A stretch of 5,640 nucleotides of DNA from Sphaerochaeta sp. (GTDB lineage: Bacteria > Spirochaetota > Spirochaetia > Sphaerochaetales > Sphaerochaetaceae). Below are positions 1 to 5,314 of this stretch, piece after piece (the first letter of the stretch is position 1; each line of letters starts with the position of its first letter). The position numbers and the translations under genes are program-made. The DNA is taken from positions 1 to 5,640 of the forward strand of contig DMOO01000111.1 in the NCBI GenBank assembly GCA_003456855.1, read 5' to 3'. The notes beneath the pieces were generated by a model. That model did not search any database, was not told the DNA's origin, and saw nothing but the letters and a program-made list of their open reading frames with translations.

Positions 1-517
1 CATTGGCCTGTGTGGAGACATCCAGCATGGAAGTGGCCTCGTCCAGGATAAGAAGCCTTGGCGAGAACATCAGCGCCTTTGCAAGGGATACCCTTTGCGC
101 CTCTCCGCCTGAGATCTGCATTGGAAGATGCTTCAGTGTCGATGGTTCAAGCCCTACGCTCCTTGCAACCTCGACTATCCTGTTCTCCATGTGGTGGTAT
201 CTGACTATCTCAAGCATCCCGTCATAGATTCTCTGCTTTGGGTCAAGTGCCAGATGAGGATGCTGATGCACCATCTGGATGCACAGTCCAAGCTTGCGGT
301 CATAGGCCTGCCTTTGGGAGACCAGCACCTTGCCGTCAATCTCGACCTTGCCGGACTGGGGTCTGAGGATTCCCGTCAGTATCTTTGCCACAGTGCTCTT
401 GCCGGCACCGCTGTCACCCAGTAGCGCAACAATGGCACTATCCTCTATCTCAAGTGAGGAATGGCTCAGAACCTGTTTGTCCTTGTAGCTGAAGCTGATG
501 TCATCGAAAAGGATCAT
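1..517 (-). CDS. OppF/NikE-type ABC transporter ATP-binding protein, 3' end outside window
   Basis: Cytoplasmic ATPase subunit of an oligopeptide/dipeptide/nickel-type ABC importer, giving ATP-driven uptake with the partner encoded just upstream. 172 codons are visible. Walker A is GDSGAGKST (residues 34-42), the Q-loop is Q85 in VHQHP, the signature is ISGGEAQR (135-142, Ile and Glu where LSGGQ is canonical), and Walker B plus D-loop is LLILDEATSMLD (155-166). The H-loop and C-terminus lie beyond the left edge; family members are about 250-330 residues. The start is the ATG at 517-515, which overlaps the upstream TGA as ATGA, with GGAGG at 527-523 five bases before it. The text around Q85 (QMVHQHPHLALDPKQR) follows the QMVFQDP..SLNPR pattern of OppF, DppF and NikE rather than other ABC classes. 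Substrate cannot be told, because no permease or binding-protein gene is visible. Confidence 0.93.
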   Translation of the reverse strand, partial: MILFDDISFSYKDKQVLSHSSLEIEDSAIVALLGDSGAGKSTVAKILTGILRPQSGKVEIDGKVLVSQRQAYDRKLGLCIQMVHQHPHLALDPKQRIYDGMLEIVRYHHMENRIVEVARSVGLEPSTLKHLPMQISGGEAQRVSLAKALMFSPRLLILDEATSMLDVSTQAN

Positions 518-1422
518 ATGCACCTCCAGCTATGCTCTCCGTCCTTCCTGTATCCGACTGAGAAGCAGGATGGACAGGCCTTCGGGCATCTTGAATAGAA
601 TGGGCAGCGGGAATCGGACTCCCTAAGCCTTGGAGTCTCCTTCATGCCGTTTCTGACCAGAGCATCTATCAGCGCTCTGGTGTAGTTGCAGCCCGGATTG
701 TTCAGAACAACATTCGAGGGTCCCTGCTCCATGACGATTCCGCTTTCAAGGACAATGACCTTGTCCGTCATGTCGGCAACTGCCATGTCATGGGTGATTA
801 TAAGTTTCCCGGCTTCCGGGAATCTGCTGTCCAGAAGCTTCAGGAAGTTGTCCTTACCAACCTTGTCCAGCCCGTTTGTAGGTTCATCCGCTATGATTAG
901 AGACTCCCTGCCAGTCATTGCAAGGGCTATGGTAACCCTCTGCGCCATACCTCCTGAAAGCTGGAAAGGATAAAGACCAATGATGTCCTCTGGCTTGTCA
1001 AATCCTGCAAGTTTGAGCATATCCAAGCCCTTTTCAAGCATCAATCTCTTTTCACATCCATTCTTTCTGAGAGTGTCGAAGAGGTGGTCCCTGACCTTTC
1101 TGTGAGGATTCAGAGACTCCAGTCCGTTCTGTGGAATATAGACTATTGCAGATCCTGCGGTCTTGAAGACATCCTCTCCCAGATGGGTCCTTCCGCCCTT
1201 GCACTGGAGTTTAATATCAAGCCCTTTGCATTTGACGTTCTGAGGAAGCAGACCCATTATCGACAGTGCGGTCAGAGTCTTTCCGGAACCAGTCTCGCCG
1301 ATCAGAGCCAGCTTCTCCCCCTGGTGAATGGAGAAGTCCATTGCACCCACAAGGGTCTTGACAGAGCTTTTCAAAGAGGCAGTAATCTCGTCTGAATGGT
1401 AGGAGAGAACGGTGTCTGGCAT
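514..1422 (-). CDS. OppD/NikD-type ABC transporter ATP-binding protein
   Basis: Cytoplasmic ATPase of a peptide/nickel-type ABC importer, partner of the overlapping downstream ATPase. Numbered from the ATG at 1422 (302 residues): Walker A GETGSGKT (42-49), Q-loop Q98 in YIPQNGLESLNP, signature LSGGMAQR (155-162), Walker B LIIADEPTNGLD (175-186), H-loop H211 in ITHDM. The C-terminus has the oligo_HPY-type cysteine tail: C273, C279, C283, C286 and C301. Homologous tails in some OppD/DppD proteins are reported to hold a [4Fe-4S] cluster. The ATG at 1422 was chosen because it puts Walker A about 40 residues in, as in NikD, but no clear Shine-Dalgarno precedes it. A GTG at 1503 stays in frame and would add 27 residues (MQKHPLPFPPRSV...), giving 329. 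It ends in ATGA with the next gene, implying translational coupling and a paired ATPase dimer. Confidence 0.92.
   Translation of the reverse strand: MPDTVLSYHSDEITASLKSSVKTLVGAMDFSIHQGEKLALIGETGSGKTLTALSIMGLLPQNVKCKGLDIKLQCKGGRTHLGEDVFKTAGSAIVYIPQNGLESLNPHRKVRDHLFDTLRKNGCEKRLMLEKGLDMLKLAGFDKPEDIIGLYPFQLSGGMAQRVTIALAMTGRESLIIADEPTNGLDKVGKDNFLKLLDSRFPEAGKLIITHDMAVADMTDKVIVLESGIVMEQGPSNVVLNNPGCNYTRALIDALVRNGMKETPRLRESDSRCPFYSRCPKACPSCFSVGYRKDGEHSWRCI
521..527 (-). promoter_or_regulatory. Ribosome binding site deciding the OppF-like start
   Basis: GGAGGTG on the minus strand, with GGAGG at 527-523, lies five bases before the ATG at 517-515 and inside the last codons of the upstream ATPase gene. 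It is the strongest Shine-Dalgarno site seen in the window. It fixes the start despite the gene overlap and suggests that reinitiation alone is not relied on. Confidence 0.75.
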
Positions 1423-1547
1423 CCATTTATCTGGACCGCTTCTGCGGTTTGCCGTTTCTATGGAAACGGACCTTGGAGGGAACGGTAACGGATGCTTCTG
1501 CACCTATGGTCCGCTTCTGCGAACCGATATCCTTTGAATTTTAGCTT
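1423..1547 (-). promoter_or_regulatory. Leader region of the ABC-ATPase pair with two related hairpins
   Basis: This 125-nt stretch separates the propeller gene from the preferred start of the OppD-like gene and is the longest gap in the window. On the minus strand it can form two hairpins with the same AGAA loop. Hairpin 1 is GGTTCGC-AGAA-GCGGACC (1525-1508), seven pairs including one G-U. Hairpin 2 is ACCGC-AGAA-GCGGT (1448-1435), five pairs, ending 12 bases before the ATG. Both contain the same 11-mer, CGCAGAAGCGG on the minus strand, at 1521-1511 and 1446-1436. Neither is followed by a T-run, so they do not look like intrinsic terminators. If the GTG at 1503 is the true start, the second hairpin falls inside the coding sequence. 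The structures are seen; a regulatory role is inferred. Confidence 0.4.
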
Positions 1548-1567
1548 TTATAACTTGTTCAGGTCAA
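1538..1567 (-). promoter_or_regulatory. Candidate sigma70-type promoter for the ABC-ATPase genes
   Basis: A -35-like TTGACC (1567-1562) and a -10-like TAAAAT (1543-1538) are separated by 18 bases, each five of six matches to TTGACA and TATAAT. The -35 box lies in the last codons of the propeller gene. A start site near 1531 would give a leader of about 110 nt to the ATG at 1422, carrying both hairpins. It sits where a second transcription unit would be expected to begin. Evidence is motif similarity only, and the class of sigma factor is assumed. Confidence 0.35.
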
Positions 1568-2513
1568 TAGATCTGATGCTTCTCAGGCTGAAAGGATAGA
1601 TTCCAAGCAGGAATTTCCTTGCGCCACCTTCAAAGCCAACATACAGGAGGCCTTCACGCACATCGATGTCCTCACTTCTGTTCGGCATTGTAAGTACACC
1701 TGAGGCACGGTTGCCGTCCAAGATGACAAGGGGAACAGACTTCCCGTTCACCTCAATCGAGCTGTCAGAGCCCTTTGCATTGTAGATTCTGAGCTTTGAA
1801 TCCGCAAAGCCTGCAGAGCATGAGAGAAAGGCCCTTCCCTCTGATACTGCAAAGCCCTGAACCTTGTCCACGGTGGAGAATGCAATGCTTGGACAGCTTG
1901 AGTCTGCAAGTCCGAACTCCCCGTCTCCAAGTCTGTAGCCATAGGTCACAGCCTGGTTGATTGTGCCGTCTGTTGCTGCGATCACATGGTTTGCAGCTGT
2001 GTCATAGCCCTTTGCGTGATAGTCTCCGACGTAGACCATCTGGCCGTCAGAGGAACAGAATGATGCCCTGCAAGGAACATCTATGTGCCCTATGAATGCC
2101 AATGTCTCACCATCCAAGGCATTGATCACATTCTCTGTCCTCAGGACAAAGAGCTTGGATGCGTTGCTTATGTACACGTAGTCCCCGGCTGCAGTGATTC
2201 CTCCGGCGTGACCGGTGTAGGTGCTTCCATCCTCTTTCTGGAGGTAGATAACCGATGAGTTCCCATGGCCGTCCAGACGATAGATCCTTGAGGCCTTGCC
2301 GCCTTTAAGATAACCACATACAAGCCAGAGGTCGTCATCCTCAAGCCTCGTTGTGCCCTGAGGAACGAAGCCACCCATAATACCCGGTATCTTCTGAAGC
2401 TTGTCAGAGACTTTGTAGAAACGATTGTATTTGGCACCGAGGAACAGGGTATAGGAAACCACCATGAGAGCGATGATGGCAATCATGATGGTCAGAAATT
2501 TACGTACTTTCAT
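1548..2513 (-). CDS. Membrane-anchored beta-propeller-like extracytoplasmic protein, function unknown
   Basis: 321 residues. An N-terminal basic-hydrophobic segment (MKVRKF, then about residues 7-26) reads as an uncleaved signal anchor or signal peptide with no lipobox, so the rest should lie outside the membrane. The body has repeated short beta-strand-and-turn units typical of propeller proteins: GGFVPQGTTRLEDDDLWLV (48-65), TGHAGGITAAGDYVYIS (100-116), FCSSDGQMVYVGDYH (152-166), KVQGFAVSEGRAFLS (217-231) and SEDIDVREGLLYVGF (280-294). The order VPQG... followed by GHAGG...VYIS recalls secreted YncE-like or NHL-like proteins of actinobacteria and clostridia. No catalytic motif is seen; a binding or scaffold role is only a guess. 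ATG 2513 is preceded by AGGAG (2526-2522) with an eight-base spacer. It follows the hydrolase gene by 25 nt, suggesting the same transcript. Confidence 0.8.
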   Translation of the reverse strand: MKVRKFLTIMIAIIALMVVSYTLFLGAKYNRFYKVSDKLQKIPGIMGGFVPQGTTRLEDDDLWLVCGYLKGGKASRIYRLDGHGNSSVIYLQKEDGSTYTGHAGGITAAGDYVYISNASKLFVLRTENVINALDGETLAFIGHIDVPCRASFCSSDGQMVYVGDYHAKGYDTAANHVIAATDGTINQAVTYGYRLGDGEFGLADSSCPSIAFSTVDKVQGFAVSEGRAFLSCSAGFADSKLRIYNAKGSDSSIEVNGKSVPLVILDGNRASGVLTMPNRSEDIDVREGLLYVGFEGGARKFLLGIYPFSLRSIRSIDLNKL

Positions 2514-2532
2514 TCAGGCATCTCCTGCCCGG

Positions 2533-2541
2533 ATTATATCA
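2533..2541 (-). promoter_or_regulatory. Candidate extended -10 promoter element before the propeller gene
   Basis: The minus-strand string TGATATAAT matches the extended -10 consensus TGnTATAAT exactly, with TATAAT at 2538-2533. It overlaps the TGA stop of the hydrolase gene (2541-2539) and would start transcription near 2526, just at the Shine-Dalgarno AGGAG of the next gene. No good -35 box lies 16-18 bases upstream, which extended -10 promoters can do without. The resulting leader would be very short, so this may be chance. Confidence 0.3.
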
Positions 2542-3168
2542 TATGTGGCTGTTTATGAACTCAACAATGTATGACACTGCCATGTCCGTCTGGGTCTCCC
2601 TGTCTATGGTGGCAGGATTGTCACCCTTCTGGAAGCCGTAGTCACCGAACTGGCAGTGGTTTCCGCCCTCTATGATATGCTCCTCAAGATCGAAGACCTT
2701 GAGAATGTTCTTGCTGTAGCGTTCCATGTTCAACACCCCGTCGTTGGAACCGTACAGGCTAAGGGTCGGGATGCTGATGTCCTTTGTGGGATAGGCGGCC
2801 AGGAAGACAAGGCCGTCGGCGATGTCTTCATGCTTTGCGCACCAGGACGAGACCATGGCACCACCAAGGGAGTGCCCACCGAAGAACCAGTTCTCCACCT
2901 CAGGATAGCTTTTGACTATCTTTGAGGCGGCGTTCATATCCAGGACAGCCAGGTTCAGCGGCATCTTGGCGACTATCACAGGGATTCCCTGCTCGGACAA
3001 AGAGGAGCAGAGATCCTCATAGGCATAGGGGTCCACCTTGCCTCCGGGATAGAAGACCATGGCGGTGTCCGAACTCTCCACATCCCCATAGATGATGGTC
3101 CCCATTGAACAGGAGACCATCATAATCAGACTTATAATTGCCATAAAGGCTATCAGGACTCTCTTCAT
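2539..3168 (-). CDS. Alpha/beta hydrolase lipoprotein
   Basis: 209-residue esterase/lipase-fold protein, probably tethered outside the cytoplasmic membrane. The N-terminus MKRVLIAFMAIISLIMMVSC looks like a lipoprotein signal with lipid attachment at C20; Met at -3 is unusual for the standard lipobox. The hydrolase core shows VFYPGGKVDPYAYEDL (38-53), the nucleophile elbow GGHSLGG (97-103) with Ser100, the likely acid Asp143 in YGSNDGVL and the base His171 in GGNHCQFGDYG, so the triad appears complete. It is close to the small Abhydrolase_5-type proteins (PF12695), often annotated simply as alpha/beta hydrolase; the substrate is unknown. The ATG at 3168 overlaps the upstream stop as ATGA, so it is coupled to the bilin-reductase-like gene. 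Only a weak purine-rich site (GGAAAGG) precedes it. Confidence 0.88.
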   Translation of the reverse strand: MKRVLIAFMAIISLIMMVSCSMGTIIYGDVESSDTAMVFYPGGKVDPYAYEDLCSSLSEQGIPVIVAKMPLNLAVLDMNAASKIVKSYPEVENWFFGGHSLGGAMVSSWCAKHEDIADGLVFLAAYPTKDISIPTLSLYGSNDGVLNMERYSKNILKVFDLEEHIIEGGNHCQFGDYGFQKGDNPATIDRETQTDMAVSYIVEFINSHI

Positions 3169-3824
3169 GCCTTTCCGAACAGCACATCATGGTAGAGCTG
3201 TGCAGTCCTCTCCTTTCCGTATTTCTTAAGGAAGGCATCCGTCGAAGGTCCACCGTTGTCCAGAAGGCCATCGACATAGGCGTTGCAGCGCTTTGCCTTC
3301 TCTGCAAGGATGGCTGGATCTGTTATCTCAGAGGTCTTTCTTGCAGAAGCAAGATAGGCATCCAGGAATCTTCCAAGCCCCTTGCTCAGAGCATCGAAGT
3401 CAGCCTTTTTGGCCTTCTTTGCAATCGAGCACTTCAGTCTGATGTCATCATACCAATGAGGCCTGGCCTCCACGTCCGGATAGGCGGAGATGGAGTCCTT
3501 TGCAGCCTGGCAGAGCTTCTGGTCAAAGCCCTTGACTGAGGTGTCGTAGATCTCCGAATAGACGGAGAATCTGCCCATTGCAAGGATTGTGTCCATCGAC
3601 AGAAGAGGCATGTCGATTTTTGTGGGGTTGATTATCAGCGACTCCATCTTCATCAGGCCGTCGGTGCACATGTACGAGACGTTTCCAAGAAGTCCGGCAT
3701 CCCAGTGTCTTATGTGGAACTTCATGATGCTGACCTTGGCCTCAGAGAATTCACCGGAAGGAAGCTCCTTCATGGGAAAGTCCTTCCCGATCACATCCAG
3801 AAAGGTTTCGACAAAATGGTTCAT
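3165..3824 (-). CDS. Putative ferredoxin-dependent bilin reductase family protein
   Basis: 219 residues, soluble, no signal peptide. The family (PcyA, PebA, PebB, HY2; Fe_bilin_red, PF05996) reduces linear tetrapyrroles such as biliverdin with electrons from ferredoxin. From memory of PcyA, residues 57-78 align without gaps to PcyA 84-105, both ending in Pro-Leu-x-x-x-Asp (PLLSMD here, PLFGCD in PcyA). This places Asp78 on catalytic Asp105. The following VYSEIYDTS (88-96) matches the strand before the family's DLxP segment. The C-terminal stretch 183-217 (Y, N190, T195, FLKKYG, A208, Y211, VLFG) fits PcyA's N-x-x-T...L-x-K-x-FG...A-x-x-Y...VLFD end. PcyA His88 is Glu61 here, and no clear equivalent of PcyA Glu76 is seen. 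Length is slightly below the usual 230-260. It overlaps both neighbours by ATGA (3824 and 3165). The substrate is unproven; it could reduce a different tetrapyrrole or be a divergent relative. Confidence 0.65.
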   Translation of the reverse strand: MNHFVETFLDVIGKDFPMKELPSGEFSEAKVSIMKFHIRHWDAGLLGNVSYMCTDGLMKMESLIINPTKIDMPLLSMDTILAMGRFSVYSEIYDTSVKGFDQKLCQAAKDSISAYPDVEARPHWYDDIRLKCSIAKKAKKADFDALSKGLGRFLDAYLASARKTSEITDPAILAEKAKRCNAYVDGLLDNGGPSTDAFLKKYGKERTAQLYHDVLFGKA

Positions 3825-4447
3825 TTCTCCGCCTTTGCCTTTTCAAGGCCTGCCTTGTGAAGAATCAAAACTCCCCAGAGGAAGCATCCCTCGCTCAGGA
3901 TGTTGGTCATCTGGGCCAGCCAGTGCATGTTGGATGAATCATCGAACTTGGCTCCGAGATAGCCCATTCCAAGGACGAAGATGAATGAGAGTATGAACAG
4001 CACAACAGGAAGCTTTCTCTTCATGAACAGTGAGATCCTGACCATGCAGTACTGGATTCCACCAAAGCCTACAACCTGAAAGACTATGAAGATCAGATTG
4101 CTCTGATAGACGACAGGTGCAACTGAAAGTGCGGTTGCACCTGTGTCGAGCTTTCCCCTTCCAAGGGATGCAAGACCCAGGAACACAAGCACGAAGCCAG
4201 GTGCCTGAAGCGGGAAGAACGCCACATCCAGAGCTATGAAGTCACAGACATTGAGCGCGTAGAGAATCTTCCAGGTGGCCTTGTAGAGACCACCGAGGAA
4301 AACCATGATGGAACCTGCTGCCAGAAGTGCGAATGCACCCTTGACCATCTTGTTGTACAGGTCCCTCATGAGAACGATTGTGGCAATGAAGAAGAACACA
4401 ACAGGGACGAAGTCCACTATTGCCATCGGCACAGTAATTCCGTTCAT
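3821..4447 (-). CDS. Six-helix integral membrane protein, family not recognised
   Basis: 208 residues with about six predicted membrane helices: roughly 9-27, 37-56, 72-95, 116-136, 145-165 and 176-197. The end is short and charged (HKAGLEKAKAEK), probably cytoplasmic. There is no signal peptide, nucleotide-binding motif or metal-binding cluster that I can name. Possible haem or cofactor ligands such as His175 and His197 exist but form no known pattern. Start ATG 4447 has GAGG (4456-4453) five bases upstream, formed across the stop codon of the DUF1295 gene seven nt before it. Its own TGA overlaps the start of the bilin-reductase-like gene as ATGA. This suggests that the two proteins are made in step and might cooperate, for example as membrane partner or substrate carrier. 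That role is inference from position alone. Confidence 0.82.
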   Translation of the reverse strand: MNGITVPMAIVDFVPVVFFFIATIVLMRDLYNKMVKGAFALLAAGSIMVFLGGLYKATWKILYALNVCDFIALDVAFFPLQAPGFVLVFLGLASLGRGKLDTGATALSVAPVVYQSNLIFIVFQVVGFGGIQYCMVRISLFMKRKLPVVLFILSFIFVLGMGYLGAKFDDSSNMHWLAQMTNILSEGCFLWGVLILHKAGLEKAKAEK

Positions 4448-4454
4448 CTCATCC

Positions 4455-5303
4455 TCACTTGATTATCTTCGAGTCCTTGAGACTGTACAGAGGAATCAGC
4501 GGGAAGATGATTGGGGTCTTCTTCACGTAGGCCTGGAACTCAGGGTCTGAGCCATAGCTGGCGGTCTGTCTCTTCTCAAGACGCTTTGCGCCGTTGAGCA
4601 TGATGTAGACGATTGCGATGTATCCGAAGATTGCCAGCACCCACTGGTACCAGGTCTTCAGGATGTTCAGAGAGCCTACAAGGACACCGGTCCAGAATGT
4701 GATCTCTCCGAAGTAGTTCGGGCAGCGGCACATCTTGAAGAGTCCACTGTCACAGAATCTCTTCGGGTTGACCTTCTTGGCTGCGCTCTTCTGCTTGTCG
4801 GCGATGGCCTCAAGAAGCACTCCGATTGCGGAGATGATGACACCGACAATTGCAAGAGCGTCAGCGTCTGCAACACCAATATGATATAGGGCGCTGTGGA
4901 CCATTGTGTTCTCTATGCGGCAGTAGACCGGGCAGGTCTGGATCATGTACAGGGCTGCGACCATAAGCCACATGACAACCATGACAGGGACAGGCATCTT
5001 TGTGCTCGACCCGCTCTTTGTCTTTGTGGCATCCTCAAGGGTCTTGCGGTATGTGGCGTTCTTGATCTCCCTGACAAGGAGGAAGCCGCCGAGTCTGATT
5101 CCATAGACGATGAACAGCAGAAGCTGGACTATGACGTACCATGGGAGGTCAATGCCCTTCACGAACTGGTACTTGATCAGCATCTCAAGGCCAATGGCTG
5201 CGATTGACAGACCGTAGCCGACACTCAGGAAGTAGATGTACTTCCAGAAACCGATGGTGCACATAACCAGTGCAACAATGTAATTCAATAACATTCCGTT
5301 CAT
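4455..5303 (-). CDS. DUF1295 / steroid 5-alpha-reductase-like membrane protein
   Basis: 282-residue polytopic membrane protein. Members of this superfamily (DUF1295, PF06966; steroid 5-alpha reductases; related isoprenylcysteine and phospholipid methyltransferases) either reduce activated C=C bonds with NADPH or methylate lipid-like substrates. Family landmarks seen in order are GIRLGGFLLVREIK (68-81), LLEAIADKQK (163-172) and GLFKMCRCPNYFGE (187-200). The R-x-PNYFGE motif is diagnostic of the DUF1295/5-alpha-reductase side rather than the methyltransferase side. Further helices are about 8-35, 55-75, 106-122, 149-167, 201-211 and 218-236. Start ATG 5303 has AGAGG (5314-5310), six bases away and directly after the upstream TAA. 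It lies 11 nt after the SDR gene and 7 nt before the next membrane protein. Fold family is fairly sure; reaction and substrate are not known. Confidence 0.88.
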   Translation of the reverse strand: MNGMLLNYIVALVMCTIGFWKYIYFLSVGYGLSIAAIGLEMLIKYQFVKGIDLPWYVIVQLLLFIVYGIRLGGFLLVREIKNATYRKTLEDATKTKSGSSTKMPVPVMVVMWLMVAALYMIQTCPVYCRIENTMVHSALYHIGVADADALAIVGVIISAIGVLLEAIADKQKSAAKKVNPKRFCDSGLFKMCRCPNYFGEITFWTGVLVGSLNILKTWYQWVLAIFGYIAIVYIMLNGAKRLEKRQTASYGSDPEFQAYVKKTPIIFPLIPLYSLKDSKIIK

Positions 5304-5314
5304 CTGGGACCTCT

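Noticed and set aside
128..424. Open frame on the plus strand opposite the OppF-like gene
   Set aside because: It lies antisense to Walker A, signature and Walker B codons, and its translation has no recognisable domain. The same applies to the other plus-strand frames in the window (686-973, 1084-1395, 2656-2925, 3189-3539, 3589-3984, 4896-5207 and 5319-5582).
1508..1525. Hairpin after the propeller gene as an intrinsic terminator
   Set aside because: The stem is only seven pairs with a G-U, and the following minus-strand bases (ATAGGTGCAG) contain no T-run.
1547..1567. TTGACC with TATAAA as a promoter pair
   Set aside because: The spacer would be only nine bases, too short for a sigma70 promoter; the TAAAAT 18 bases away is the better partner.
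2539..3168. Chlorophyllase identity for the alpha/beta hydrolase, suggested by the tetrapyrrole context
   Set aside because: The elbow is GHSLGG, the general hydrolase form, not the GHSRGG of chlorophyllases, and no other chlorophyllase feature is seen.
4455..5303. Isoprenylcysteine or phospholipid methyltransferase as the main call
   Set aside because: The R-x-PNYFGE motif with the upstream LLEAIADKQK block fits DUF1295/5-alpha-reductase-like proteins better. Methyltransferase activity remains a remote possibility.
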